21,568 nt of DNA. It comes from Ventricola sp051883735 (GTDB taxonomy: Bacteria > Bacillota > Clostridia > Christensenellales > Aristaeellaceae). The stretch covers positions 1 to 21,568 of the forward strand of contig JBJEUH010000109.1 of the NCBI GenBank assembly GCA_051883735.1, given 5' to 3'. The position numbers and the translations under genes were made by a program. Below the pieces are notes generated by a model. It saw nothing but the letters and a program-made list of their open reading frames with translations. It was not told where the DNA came from and did not search any database. Below are positions 14,402-21,568 of this stretch, one piece after another. The first letter of the stretch is position 1, and each line of letters starts with the position of its first letter.

Positions 14402-16468
14402 TCAGTCCGCAAGCAGCTCGGCAGGCGTCGCGGAATAGATGACCTCCACAGCGGGCTCGCCGTCCGGATTGAAGTCGGGGCCGCTGACCAGGTACCAATA
14501 CTCGCCGTCAAAGAACGGAATGCAGCCGGCCTCCCACAGATCGTGGGCAACCTGATACTTGTAGCCGCCGTTCTCGTCCGGGCAGAGATCCCGGATGAAG
14601 CTGCCGACATGCGCGGAATACACGTCGTTCATCGTGGAGCCCATGTAGTCGTCGGTCGCCGCGTCGATCACCTTGCCGTACTTCTCCAGCGCGTGCGCGG
14701 CGATGAACTTGCTGGTGGTCGGGCCCGGGCAGCCCTCGTGATCCATGCTCTTGTAGTTGGAAAGCACCTGGTCGTCCATGGTGTTCCAGATGGACGGGCC
14801 GACCTTCTTGTAGCCGAGGGTGCTGATGCCGATGTTGATGCTGCCGGCGACCGCTTCCTCGTTCCAGATGGCCACCCACTCCTTGAACATGCCAAGCACC
14901 TCGTCGCTCATGGGCGTCGCATAGTCAAGGCTCATGCCGCTGAGGGTGCTGCCCAGCGCGTCGACGTCGACAAGCGCCAGAATCTGATCCTGCCAGTCGG
15001 CATACGCCTGACGGGCCAGCTCGTCGATCTCATCCTTGCGGTCCATATACCACTCCGGGAAGTGACCGATGAACTTCACCTCGGTCCTCGGCGCCGGGGT
15101 GTTGAAGTAGGTGGACCTTTCGGTCTGCGCGGCGGCGGCCTGCGCGGCCAGATCCTCCGGGGTGATCCGGGTCATCCGGGTGGTGCCGTTGCCGGCGATC
15201 ATGACCTCCCAGGTGTTCTCTCCGTCGATGTAGCTATACTTGCCCGGATTGATCGCGGCGCCCGGCTGGGACATGTCCTCGCCGGCCGGCTCGATGGTGC
15301 CGTCCTCGTTCATCTTCCAGTTGGCAGAGCCGTCCGGATTGCAGAACGCCGGCTTCTCGGCCTCGGCATCCTCCCATGCGCCGGTGGTGAAATAGCCGTT
15401 GCCCAGCTCAGACCAGGGCGCGCAGGCGAACGTCGTGCCGACGGAAACCGTCTCGTTCTTCGGGCCGACATTCAGCGCCACGACGCTGTCCGGATCCAGG
15501 CCGAACTCCGCGATCAGGCCGCTGACATAGTCCGTGCCCATGGACCAGTAGACATTGCCCTGCTCATCGACGAGGCAGGCAAACGCGCTGCCCGTATCGC
15601 TCACGTTCACGTCGGCGAGCTTCGTCAGGTTCTTGTACTGCTCGGGATCGTAGTTGTCATCGAACTCCTTCACCTGCTTCGCGGACACAAGGCCGTTGAA
15701 ATACAGGTAGCCGGAGGTCAGCAGCTTCGCGCCCGCGGCGAACGGATAGCCGGCATCGGAGCCGAAGTAGCCCTCCCAGGACGTGATGCCCGGGAACGCG
15801 CTGCCGATGAACGACGCGATCAGGTCAACCTGGGAGTGGCCGGCCAGATCCTCGCCGGTCTGCGTCCAGATCATGTTCACCACGTAGTTCCAGGCGTCGT
15901 TCGCCACGGACTTGCCGACGGCGCTCTGCGTCGTGGTCGGCACGGAGTTGCGCACATAGCAGACCATCCAGTTGCTGTCCACGTCCGCCCACTTGTCCAG
16001 CGCCTCCTGGATCTCCTCGCTCACCTCCGCGCCGACCTCGATGGTCTGCGGATTGACGAGAGAGAGGATGACGGCCGGATCGAAGATCGCATAGACCTCG
16101 CTCTTCCAGGCCTCAAAGGCGCTCAGCACGGCAGCCTCGGATTCCTCCGTGTACCATGCCGGAATCTCGCCGAAGACGACGATCTTCCACGCCTCATCCG
16201 GATACAGATAGGGATACGCCTGTCCGTTGTCCGGAATCACCGCGATCTTCGCCACGTCTGCGTCGTCGGCGATGCCGTTTTCGCGCAGGAGCGCGGAAAA
16301 GCTCTCCACGCCCATCCTGCTGGTGACGGCGCCATCCTGGGCAAGAATGGCGACGAAGCCCTCCTCGACCTGCCCCTCAGCCGCCGTGACCGCCGTGATC
16401 TCCGCCGCGGCTGTCGCAGTCAGCAGAAGGCTCAGCGCAACAAGGAGTACCGGTAACAGTTTCTTCAT
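14402..16468 (-). CDS. Secreted protein of unknown function with two internal repeats
   Basis: I do not recognise a family. The 688-residue protein begins with a clear signal peptide (about 1-22, ending TATAAA). No cell-wall anchor motif or C-terminal membrane segment is seen, so it is probably released. It contains an internal duplication: residues about 45-81 (SRMGVESFSALL then IAVIPDN) resemble 302-337 (WSMGTDYVSGLI then LNVGPKN), and 95-121 (FGEIPAWY) resemble 465-492 (IGHFPEWY). Tryptophan, tyrosine and acidic residues are abundant, and there are only a few scattered cysteines. The start at 16468 has GAGGAGGT 9 bases upstream; an earlier in-frame start at 16540 would overlap the promoter. 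It lies downstream of, but is transcribed separately from, the PhlG-type gene cluster. A role in binding an extracellular substrate is a guess. Confidence 0.85.
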   Translation of the reverse strand: MKKLLPVLLVALSLLLTATAAAEITAVTAAEGQVEEGFVAILAQDGAVTSRMGVESFSALLRENGIADDADVAKIAVIPDNGQAYPYLYPDEAWKIVVFGEIPAWYTEESEAAVLSAFEAWKSEVYAIFDPAVILSLVNPQTIEVGAEVSEEIQEALDKWADVDSNWMVCYVRNSVPTTTQSAVGKSVANDAWNYVVNMIWTQTGEDLAGHSQVDLIASFIGSAFPGITSWEGYFGSDAGYPFAAGAKLLTSGYLYFNGLVSAKQVKEFDDNYDPEQYKNLTKLADVNVSDTGSAFACLVDEQGNVYWSMGTDYVSGLIAEFGLDPDSVVALNVGPKNETVSVGTTFACAPWSELGNGYFTTGAWEDAEAEKPAFCNPDGSANWKMNEDGTIEPAGEDMSQPGAAINPGKYSYIDGENTWEVMIAGNGTTRMTRITPEDLAAQAAAAQTERSTYFNTPAPRTEVKFIGHFPEWYMDRKDEIDELARQAYADWQDQILALVDVDALGSTLSGMSLDYATPMSDEVLGMFKEWVAIWNEEAVAGSINIGISTLGYKKVGPSIWNTMDDQVLSNYKSMDHEGCPGPTTSKFIAAHALEKYGKVIDAATDDYMGSTMNDVYSAHVGSFIRDLCPDENGGYKYQVAHDLWEAGCIPFFDGEYWYLVSGPDFNPDGEPAVEVIYSATPAELLAD

Positions 16469-16505
16469 GATGGGATACCTCCTCTTCAAGAATGATGCTG
16501 ACTGT

Positions 16506-16534
16506 ATTGTATTGGGATGATTTGCCGGGATCAA
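16506..16534 (-). promoter_or_regulatory. Promoter of the secreted repeat protein
   Basis: On the minus strand, TTGATC (16529-16534), a 17-base spacer and TACAAT (16506-16511) form a good housekeeping promoter, giving a leader of about 30 bases. CTGTTTCCA at 16552-16560, just upstream, matches an arm of the large palindrome at 16716-16748. Confidence 0.68.
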
Positions 16535-16648
16535 TTCCAATTTTTACAGCACTGTTTCCAAAAAGGAGCCCCAAACCCACGCAGGCGCCGCCATCCTCCG
16601 TCAACCCGAAAAAGGGCAGCCGGCGCGCTGTCCTTCCATTCGTATTCC

Positions 16649-16695
16649 GCGGGAAAGACGCCCTTGTACGGGGGGCGTTCTGCATCCCGCTTTTT
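16649..16695 (+). terminator. Plus-strand terminator-like hairpin in the intergenic region
   Basis: GCGGG/CCCGC encloses ACGCCC/GGGCGT and is followed by TTTTT at 16691-16695 on the plus strand. No plus-strand gene precedes it, so it may stop antisense read-through or be coincidental. The intergenic region 16469-16762 has no credible gene. Confidence 0.35.
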
Positions 16696-16715
16696 CTATG
16701 TATTTCTGAGACTTG

Positions 16716-16748
16716 CCCGCGCTGTTTCCATTTTGGAAACAGCGCGGG
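16716..16748 (-). terminator. Perfect 15-bp inverted repeat after the PhlG-type gene
   Basis: CCCGCGCTGTTTCCA and its exact complement are separated by TTT. On the minus strand it begins 14 bases after the stop codon at 16763, the expected place for an operon terminator. The downstream flank lacks a T-run, so it may be a 3'-end stabilising stem or a regulator site instead. Confidence 0.55.
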
Positions 16749-16762
16749 GGAGAGGGCGACGC

Positions 16763-17617
16763 TTACTTTTCATTCATCGCTTTGTACAGGTCCGGCAGCA
16801 CCTGCGCCAGATGCGCGCGCTCGATCGTGTTGTGCGTCAGGACGTTCTTGAGATACGTCTCGTCCACCGGCGTTTCGGGATCGCGGACGATCTTTCCGTC
16901 CTTTGCATAGAAGCCCATCCATTCGCAGTTGAGGCTCTCCCGGCCGCCGGTCGGGCACGGGCGCGAGAAGCGCAGGACAAGGTGATGGCCCGGCCCGTCA
17001 AATTCCTCCCAGCAGGCCTCCACGCGGCAGTCAGCCGCCTCCAGCTCCGCCTTCTTCTCGGGAGAAAGGCCGTATTCCAGCAGATTGATGTTGTGGCTGA
17101 CCGCGGGCACGCCCTTGCTGGGATCGCCCGTGGAGCCGACGTCCAGCGTCTCCAGCGACCAAACGCCGTCCTTATCGTTTTCGCCGTTCACGAACCGATG
17201 ATCCCAGTGATCCACGGGATTCCAGATCTTGTAGCGCAGGTTGCCGCGTCCCTCCGGCAGCTCCTGGGGATGCTGGTTGTACCACTTGCCATACCACCGG
17301 CGCCATGCGCCCTGCCAGGTCGGCGCCGTCGTGGAGTATTCGATGTAGAAGCCGTACGCACCGAACGCATCCGGAACCATCGTATAGCCATACACGATGT
17401 CCGGATAGCCCTTCACCGTCAGCCAGTCCAGCCAATGCTCGATGGGAATGGCCTGCTCCGGCTTCATGGGGCCGGCATCAAGAATCTGCTGCTGAAGCGG
17501 GTTCGGCGGATAGAGCGGGTAATCCGTGTAGAACCGCGCATACGGCAGCGCCTTTTCCTCCTCGGAAAGCTCGGGCACCCGAATATGGGGCATGCAGTTT
17601 TCTGTAATCAATTCCAT
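16763..17617 (-). CDS. DAPG/phloretin hydrolase-like (PhlG family) C-C hydrolase, copy 1
   Basis: A 284-residue cytoplasmic protein of the DAPG hydrolase (PhlG) family. Known members are zinc enzymes that cut the carbon-carbon bond between an aromatic ring and an acyl side chain: 2,4-diacetylphloroglucinol in Pseudomonas, phloretin in Eubacterium ramulus. Blocks shared with the paralogue at 18502-19383 are GNLRYKIWN-x-x-DH-x-DH at about 126-140, a glutamate in SLET at 156, SRPCP-x-GG at about 218-225, and HxxxE (His262, Glu266), which matches the family's zinc pair near the C-terminus. GGAGG lies 9 bases before the ATG, and the SDR gene ends 16 bases upstream. It is the last gene of this operon. 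The substrate is unknown and may not be phenolic. Confidence 0.82.
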   Translation of the reverse strand: MELITENCMPHIRVPELSEEEKALPYARFYTDYPLYPPNPLQQQILDAGPMKPEQAIPIEHWLDWLTVKGYPDIVYGYTMVPDAFGAYGFYIEYSTTAPTWQGAWRRWYGKWYNQHPQELPEGRGNLRYKIWNPVDHWDHRFVNGENDKDGVWSLETLDVGSTGDPSKGVPAVSHNINLLEYGLSPEKKAELEAADCRVEACWEEFDGPGHHLVLRFSRPCPTGGRESLNCEWMGFYAKDGKIVRDPETPVDETYLKNVLTHNTIERAHLAQVLPDLYKAMNEK

Positions 17618-17633
17618 GCTCGCTTCCTCCCCG

Positions 17634-18443
17634 TCAGCCGATCATGAAGCCGCCGTTCACGTCGATGCGCGCGCCGTTCACAAAGCCGGCCTCCTCGCTG
17701 GCCAGGAATTCGACGACGGCGGGCACGTCCTGCGTCACGCCCATGCGGCCCAGCGGCGTGCCGGCGAGCACGCGCGCCCTGGTCGCGTCGTCCAGCGTGT
17801 CCTCGCCGGGCACGTCTCCCTCAATGTGGCCCAGCAGCACGCAGTTGCAGGTGATTCCGCGCGGGCCCAGCTCCTTGGCCATCTCATAGGTCAGGGCCTC
17901 CAGTCCGCCGCGCGCGGCGGCAAAGGAGGGATCGTGCAGCCAGCCGCCATGGCGGCCGTCGCAGGAGGTGATGTTGATGACGCGCGCCGCCTTGCTCTTC
18001 TCCAGATACGGCAGGGCGAGCTTCACGTTGACAAACGCGGATTCCACAACCTCCATGGAATGACGCCAGATCGTCTTGTCCGTGTGATCGAAGTCATAGC
18101 GGATGTGTCCGCCCTTGGCGTTGACCACGACGTCGATCGACCCAAAGGCCTCATAGATCCACCGGTGCACGTCGGCCATCTTCGAATCCGGCTTGTAGAG
18201 CTCCGGCGCGGCCTCCATGTTCCATTCCAGCTTGGCCTGCGGGTTCTGGGCAAAGCCGATGACGCGGCCCTCGTATTCCGGATTGTCGCGCAGAATCCGC
18301 TTGATCGCGTCCTGCGCCTTGCTGTGGTAGCCGCTCATCAGCGCCACGTTCATCCCGTTCGCCAGCGCCATCTTGACGATCGCCGTGCCGTTGTTGCCGG
18401 CGCCGCCGGTAATGATCATCGTGCGTCCCTTCAGGGTCAGCAT
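17634..18443 (-). CDS. SDR-family protein with altered catalytic motif
   Basis: A 269-residue short-chain dehydrogenase/reductase. The nucleotide-binding motif TGGAGNNG is at 13-20, and NAKGG at about 109-113 stands where NNAG is usual. The catalytic serine is kept (INITSCDG), but the YxxxK pair is replaced by FxxxR (PSFAAARGG); the codons TTT and CGC are read directly. The C-terminal NGARIDVNGG block is normal. GAGAGGAGG precedes the ATG. It sits between the two PhlG-type genes in one operon, so it probably acts on the same substrate, for example reducing or oxidising a ring ketone, unless the altered residues mean a non-redox or different mechanism (His residues near the serine could stand in). 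Confidence 0.88.
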   Translation of the reverse strand: MLTLKGRTMIITGGAGNNGTAIVKMALANGMNVALMSGYHSKAQDAIKRILRDNPEYEGRVIGFAQNPQAKLEWNMEAAPELYKPDSKMADVHRWIYEAFGSIDVVVNAKGGHIRYDFDHTDKTIWRHSMEVVESAFVNVKLALPYLEKSKAARVINITSCDGRHGGWLHDPSFAAARGGLEALTYEMAKELGPRGITCNCVLLGHIEGDVPGEDTLDDATRARVLAGTPLGRMGVTQDVPAVVEFLASEEAGFVNGARIDVNGGFMIG

Positions 18444-18471
18444 GGTATTCCTCCTCTCAAATATGGACGGA

Positions 18472-18494
18472 CGGCTCCCGGATGCCGGGAGCCG
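18472..18494 (-). repeat. Intercistronic hairpin between copy 2 and the SDR gene
   Basis: CGGCTCCCGG and its exact complement CCGGGAGCCG, with a 3-base loop, lie 7 bases after the stop of the upstream PhlG-type gene on the minus strand. There is no T-run. It probably protects mRNA ends or sets relative expression within the operon. Confidence 0.55.
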
Positions 18495-18501
18495 CGCCTG
18501 A

Positions 18502-19383
18502 TCAGTCCGCGTCGATCGGCTGATCCTTGTATTCTTCGTACAGCTCCGGCAGGAAGGTGTACAGATGCTCCCATTCCACGAGCGTGTGGATGACGACCTT
18601 CTTCAGATACGCCTCGTCGCAGAAGGTCCTCTCGTCGCGCACCAGCTTCCCGTTCTCGGGCCTCCAGCCGATCCACTCGCGGGAGCGCGTCTCGATGCCG
18701 CCCTGCGGACACGGCCTGGAATAGCTGAGGCACAGATGCGTTCCCGGCTCGTCAAAGGTCTCATACGAGCCGTGGTCGGTCAGCTGGCAGCCCGCGTCCT
18801 TCAGCTCCTTCATCCACTCGTCCGTCATGCCGAAGTCCGAGAGCTTGAACTCGTGGCGGATGGTGTCGTACATCCTGTCGCCGGCGCCCATGTCCAGGCT
18901 CTCCGTCGTGTGGATGCCCTCCTTGCCGTTCTTCCAGTTGACGTAGTAGTGATCGAAATGATCGGCATAGTTCCAGATCTTGTAGCGCAGATTGCCGTGG
19001 CCGGGGACCATGCTCTTGCTCTTGAGGTTGCGCCAGTTGCGGTACCAGCGCTCCATCTCCGCCGTGATGTGCGGCGGACGCACGCGGTAGGTCGCCACAT
19101 AGCCGCTGCCGTCCGGGAACATGCAGTAGCCCAGCTCGTACTTGTCATAGCCGTAGGGCTTGAGCAGCGACATGAAGTTCTCCGGCGCGATGGCGTCCTC
19201 CACGGGGATGGGGTTCATGTTGTTGATGATCTGCATCTCCACCGGCGTGGGATAGTGGAGCGGATACTTGTAAAAATACTTGGCCAGGGGCATCTTCTCC
19301 TCCTCCGGGAAGAGCTTCTGGCGAACCCTCACGACGGTTGGATCGTTCGTCTCGATGATTTCCTTATCGACCTCTACAAACAC
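18502..19383 (-). CDS. DAPG/phloretin hydrolase-like (PhlG family) C-C hydrolase, copy 2
   Basis: A 293-residue paralogue of the protein at 16763-17617 with the same order of blocks: GYCMFPDGSGYVA at about 85-97, GNLRYKIWN with DHxxDH near 141-146, ESLDMG with Glu161, SRPCPQGG near 222-229, and HxxxE (His266, Glu270). The distances between these proposed zinc ligands are the same in both copies (about 19 residues from the first histidine to the glutamate, 105 or so to the second histidine). The start codon is GTG, with AAGGAG 7-8 bases upstream. The two copies differ widely outside the motifs, suggesting distinct substrates or successive steps rather than a recent duplication. It follows the alpha/beta hydrolase gene by 31 bases. 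Confidence 0.82.
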   Translation of the reverse strand: MFVEVDKEIIETNDPTVVRVRQKLFPEEEKMPLAKYFYKYPLHYPTPVEMQIINNMNPIPVEDAIAPENFMSLLKPYGYDKYELGYCMFPDGSGYVATYRVRPPHITAEMERWYRNWRNLKSKSMVPGHGNLRYKIWNYADHFDHYYVNWKNGKEGIHTTESLDMGAGDRMYDTIRHEFKLSDFGMTDEWMKELKDAGCQLTDHGSYETFDEPGTHLCLSYSRPCPQGGIETRSREWIGWRPENGKLVRDERTFCDEAYLKKVVIHTLVEWEHLYTFLPELYEEYKDQPIDAD

Positions 19384-19414
19384 AGCGTTTCTCCTTTCTG
19401 CGGTTCATTCCTGC

Positions 19415-20701
19415 TCAGAATCTGCCCGGCTCGGTCAGCCACTCGGCGACAAAGTCATGCAGCGTCTTCATGGTGTCTCCAAACTGCCCGGGGAACTTTT
19501 CGCACTGCGTCGCCGGATAGAACTTGTGGTTCGCACCCTCGACGAAGGCGATCGTCTTGTCCTCGGAGGCGGCGTATTCAAAGATGGTCTCCGCCGCGAG
19601 GAATTCCCAGCCGGCCGTCATGCCCATCACCAGCATCGGCGCGTCGATGTGCGCGACATTGCCGGGCGGGCAGGCATATGTCGTCTCCCATTCGATGCCG
19701 CGCACCGTGGAATCGTCGTATCCGTATTCCTGCGTCGTGCGCACGGCATAGGAGGACAGATAGTTGCGGACCGTCGTCATTCTGCCGCCCTCCATCAGGG
19801 AGTGCGTCAGGGAGACGTTGTTCTCCGGCTTGCGCACGGAGCGGACGATCTCCACCGTCCGGCTGCCATCGGCGTGCAGCAGAAGCCGGGGCTTTTCCGT
19901 GCAGCTCATCAGCCGCACGTCCTGCGCGTACAGCTTGTTGTTGAAGAAGGCCTGGTTCGCGCCCGGAATCGTCAGCGGCTCGTCGTCCGAGAAGTCCCCC
20001 TGACCGCTCTCGATGATGCGCAGCCTGGACAGGGCATATTTCAGAATGTTGTTGTTTCTCTTGCCCTGGCGGCGCTGGAAGCTGTTGATGAAGGCGTCCG
20101 AGAACGTGGAGCCCTCCGGGTTGAATCCGCTGGACGGCTCAAACAGGTTGTAGTCGCTGTCCAGCAGGATGCCGCAGGCCTCGTCGATCACGGCGGGATC
20201 GAGGCTGAACAGCTGCATCGCCGCGTTGCCGAAGTTGGCGTCCAGCAGCATCACGCCGTCCGCCGGCGGCAGCACGTCGTCCGAGGGATAGGGATAGATC
20301 ATCTCCTCGCCCTGGAAGATCTGCGCGCCCTTTTCCGCAATCGCCTGATAGCAGGTCATCAGCGTCGCGCCGCCGCTGTGCCCCATGAGCACGATCTTGC
20401 CCACGTTCTCCTTCGCGCGCAGATACTCCACGGCGCCCTTCACGGCCTGCATCTTGTCGCACAGGGAGAAGAAGAGGCCCTCCTTCACCATGACGTTGGC
20501 ACACAGCACCCGAAAGCCGCGCCTGGCCAGCTCCGGTCCCGTCGGGCAGGAGAGATAATCCTCGTCGGAATGCATCACCAGAACGGTCGTCAGCCGCTCA
20601 TCCTCCAGCCCGGCCGGCTCATAGAGCACGCCCGGACACCGCCGTCCGACGCGGACGAAGCGCTCGGAAACCTCATATTCTTTACACCTGGTTTGACTCA
20701 A
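19415..20701 (-). CDS. Alpha/beta-fold hydrolase
   Basis: A cytoplasmic serine hydrolase of 428 residues from the TTG at 20701. The nucleophile elbow GHSGG places Ser109, and GANHKF near residue 389 supplies the likely catalytic histidine; an acid near 370 (TAGWE or ASED) may complete the triad. A long middle segment (about 140-310) forms an insertion or cap. I chose the TTG because AAGGAGGAGG lies exactly 9 bases upstream and the only ATG nearby is out of frame; a TTG at 20725 is possible. It overlaps the MATE gene end by 20 bases, so translation is coupled. It may cleave an ester-linked substrate before the PhlG-type enzymes act. The substrate is not predictable. Confidence 0.8.
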   Translation of the reverse strand: MSQTRCKEYEVSERFVRVGRRCPGVLYEPAGLEDERLTTVLVMHSDEDYLSCPTGPELARRGFRVLCANVMVKEGLFFSLCDKMQAVKGAVEYLRAKENVGKIVLMGHSGGATLMTCYQAIAEKGAQIFQGEEMIYPYPSDDVLPPADGVMLLDANFGNAAMQLFSLDPAVIDEACGILLDSDYNLFEPSSGFNPEGSTFSDAFINSFQRRQGKRNNNILKYALSRLRIIESGQGDFSDDEPLTIPGANQAFFNNKLYAQDVRLMSCTEKPRLLLHADGSRTVEIVRSVRKPENNVSLTHSLMEGGRMTTVRNYLSSYAVRTTQEYGYDDSTVRGIEWETTYACPPGNVAHIDAPMLVMGMTAGWEFLAAETIFEYAASEDKTIAFVEGANHKFYPATQCEKFPGQFGDTMKTLHDFVAEWLTEPGRF

Positions 20702-21568
20702 CCGTATTCGCCTCCTCCTTAGCAATAATCCTGAAGGCCTTGATGGTCAGCGGAATGGCAATCGCCATGCAGACGATGTCCGCGATGGCCTGCGCGCAGG
20801 CGACGCCTGTTTCCTTCAAAAACAGCGGGGCAATCAGCACCACGGGAATGAACACATAGCCCTGGCGCGCCGTGCTCATCAGCAGCGCATACTTTGCCTT
20901 GCCGATGCCGGCATAGAACATGTTGATGTTGGAATTGAGCGTATGCGAGAAGAGGAATACGCTCTGCAGCACGACCGACAGCTGGCCCAGCCGCAGGACC
21001 TCGGCGTCCGTCTCCGTGTTGAACACGCTGATGATCGGGCCGGAGAAGACGGCGAGGATCGCGCCGAAGATCAGGGAGCCGATCAGGGAGATCTTCACGA
21101 CGAACCTCAGGCTCTCGCGCACGCGCTTCCACTGCTTCGCGCCCCAGTTGAATCCGGCGATCGGCTGATAGCCCTGGCCAAAGCCGAGGATCACAGCGAA
21201 CGGGATATCCATGATGCGGTTGGCGATGGAGATCGCGGCCAGCGCGGAGGTGGAATAGCCGCCCGCGACGCGGTTGAGCGTCACGTTGGCCACAACGCTC
21301 AGCGCGCTGCGGAAGAAGGAGGTGGAGCCGATGGCCAGCACCTCGCGGATATCCTTGAGCACATACCTGACCTTGGTGATGGCGATCTGCACGGAGCTGC
21401 GCTTGCGCACATAGGGCCAGACCAGAATCAGGAAGCTGATCGTCTTGGAAATGGCCGTCGCCATCGAAGCGCCGGCGACGCCGAGATCGAACACATAGAT
21501 GAACAGCGGGTCCAGGAAGCAGTTGAGCACGCCGCCAAAGCCGATGCCGATCATGGAATAGGTCGCGC
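20682..21568 (-). CDS. MATE-family efflux transporter, C-terminal part (cut by window edge)
   Basis: A membrane exporter of the multidrug and toxin extrusion family, driven by a proton or sodium gradient. The frame is open to the window edge, so the start lies outside; about 295 C-terminal residues are visible. They include a run of hydrophobic helices and the family-type blocks GVAGASMATAISKT, ALAAISIANRIMDIPFAVILGFGQGYQPIAGFNWGA and GIGKAKYALLMS. The ATG at 21554 is internal. It is first in the visible operon, so it may export a toxic aromatic or intermediate handled by the following genes. The operon promoter lies outside the window. Confidence 0.9.
   Translation of the reverse strand, partial: ATYSMIGIGFGGVLNCFLDPLFIYVFDLGVAGASMATAISKTISFLILVWPYVRKRSSVQIAITKVRYVLKDIREVLAIGSTSFFRSALSVVANVTLNRVAGGYSTSALAAISIANRIMDIPFAVILGFGQGYQPIAGFNWGAKQWKRVRESLRFVVKISLIGSLIFGAILAVFSGPIISVFNTETDAEVLRLGQLSVVLQSVFLFSHTLNSNINMFYAGIGKAKYALLMSTARQGYVFIPVVLIAPLFLKETGVACAQAIADIVCMAIAIPLTIKAFRIIAKEEANTVESNQV

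Noticed and set aside
14294..16456. 720-codon plus-strand open frame opposite the secreted repeat protein
   Set aside because: The minus strand has a signal peptide, ribosome site and promoter; the plus frame has none and shows shadow-type composition.
18565..20722. Long plus-strand open frames opposite the PhlG-type copy 2 and hydrolase genes
   Set aside because: Same reasoning: the recognised families are on the minus strand, and the plus frames lack ribosome sites and conserved motifs.

Overview
The window is a high-GC, gene-dense stretch of a Gram-positive-type anaerobe. The best guess is a gut-associated clostridial Bacillota, probably a metagenome assembly. Evidence: strong GGAGG-type ribosome sites, clostridial-style catabolic operons, a polyphosphate-polymerase/DUF4956/beta-helix cluster common in Clostridia, and a 100-N gap flanked by an identical 55-bp overlap. 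No RNA genes, insertion sequences or CRISPR arrays were seen. The genus cannot be fixed from sequence alone.

Region 1 (1-8564, all minus strand) is a sugar-acid operon. A GntR/FCD regulator ends in a textbook terminator. Then comes a strong promoter whose spacer is packed with three CATGTTA repeats. Downstream lie a three-gene TRAP transporter (dctP, dctQ, dctM), a YiaK-like 2,3-diketo-L-gulonate reductase, a YiaL/YhcH-like protein, an RspB-like zinc dehydrogenase, mannonate dehydratase (uxuA) and fructuronate reductase (uxuB, cut by the window edge). The layout combines the E. coli yiaKLMNO module with the uxuAB hexuronate pathway. This suggests import of a hexonate/ketogulonate-type acid and its conversion, through fructuronate and mannonate, to 2-keto-3-deoxygluconate.

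Region 2 (about 8900-14310, plus strand) is a tightly coupled operon: a secreted beta-helix protein of the Cthe_2159 carbohydrate-binding type, a VTC polyphosphate-polymerase-domain protein, a DUF4956 membrane protein, an OmpR-type response regulator and a sensor kinase. It starts at a promoter with two TTTTAAC repeats 11 bp apart and ends at a long hairpin terminator. The N gap between the first two genes looks like an assembly artefact.

Region 3 (14402-21568, minus strand) holds a MATE exporter (cut by the edge), an alpha/beta hydrolase, two paralogous DAPG/phloretin-hydrolase-type (PhlG family) C-C hydrolases flanking an SDR whose YxxxK motif has become FxxxR, and, under its own promoter, a 688-residue secreted protein built from two diverged repeats. 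I read the first five as a candidate cluster for breaking down a plant-derived (poly)phenol or acylated aromatic/cyclic ketone. The substrate is unknown, and this is the most novel-looking part of the window.
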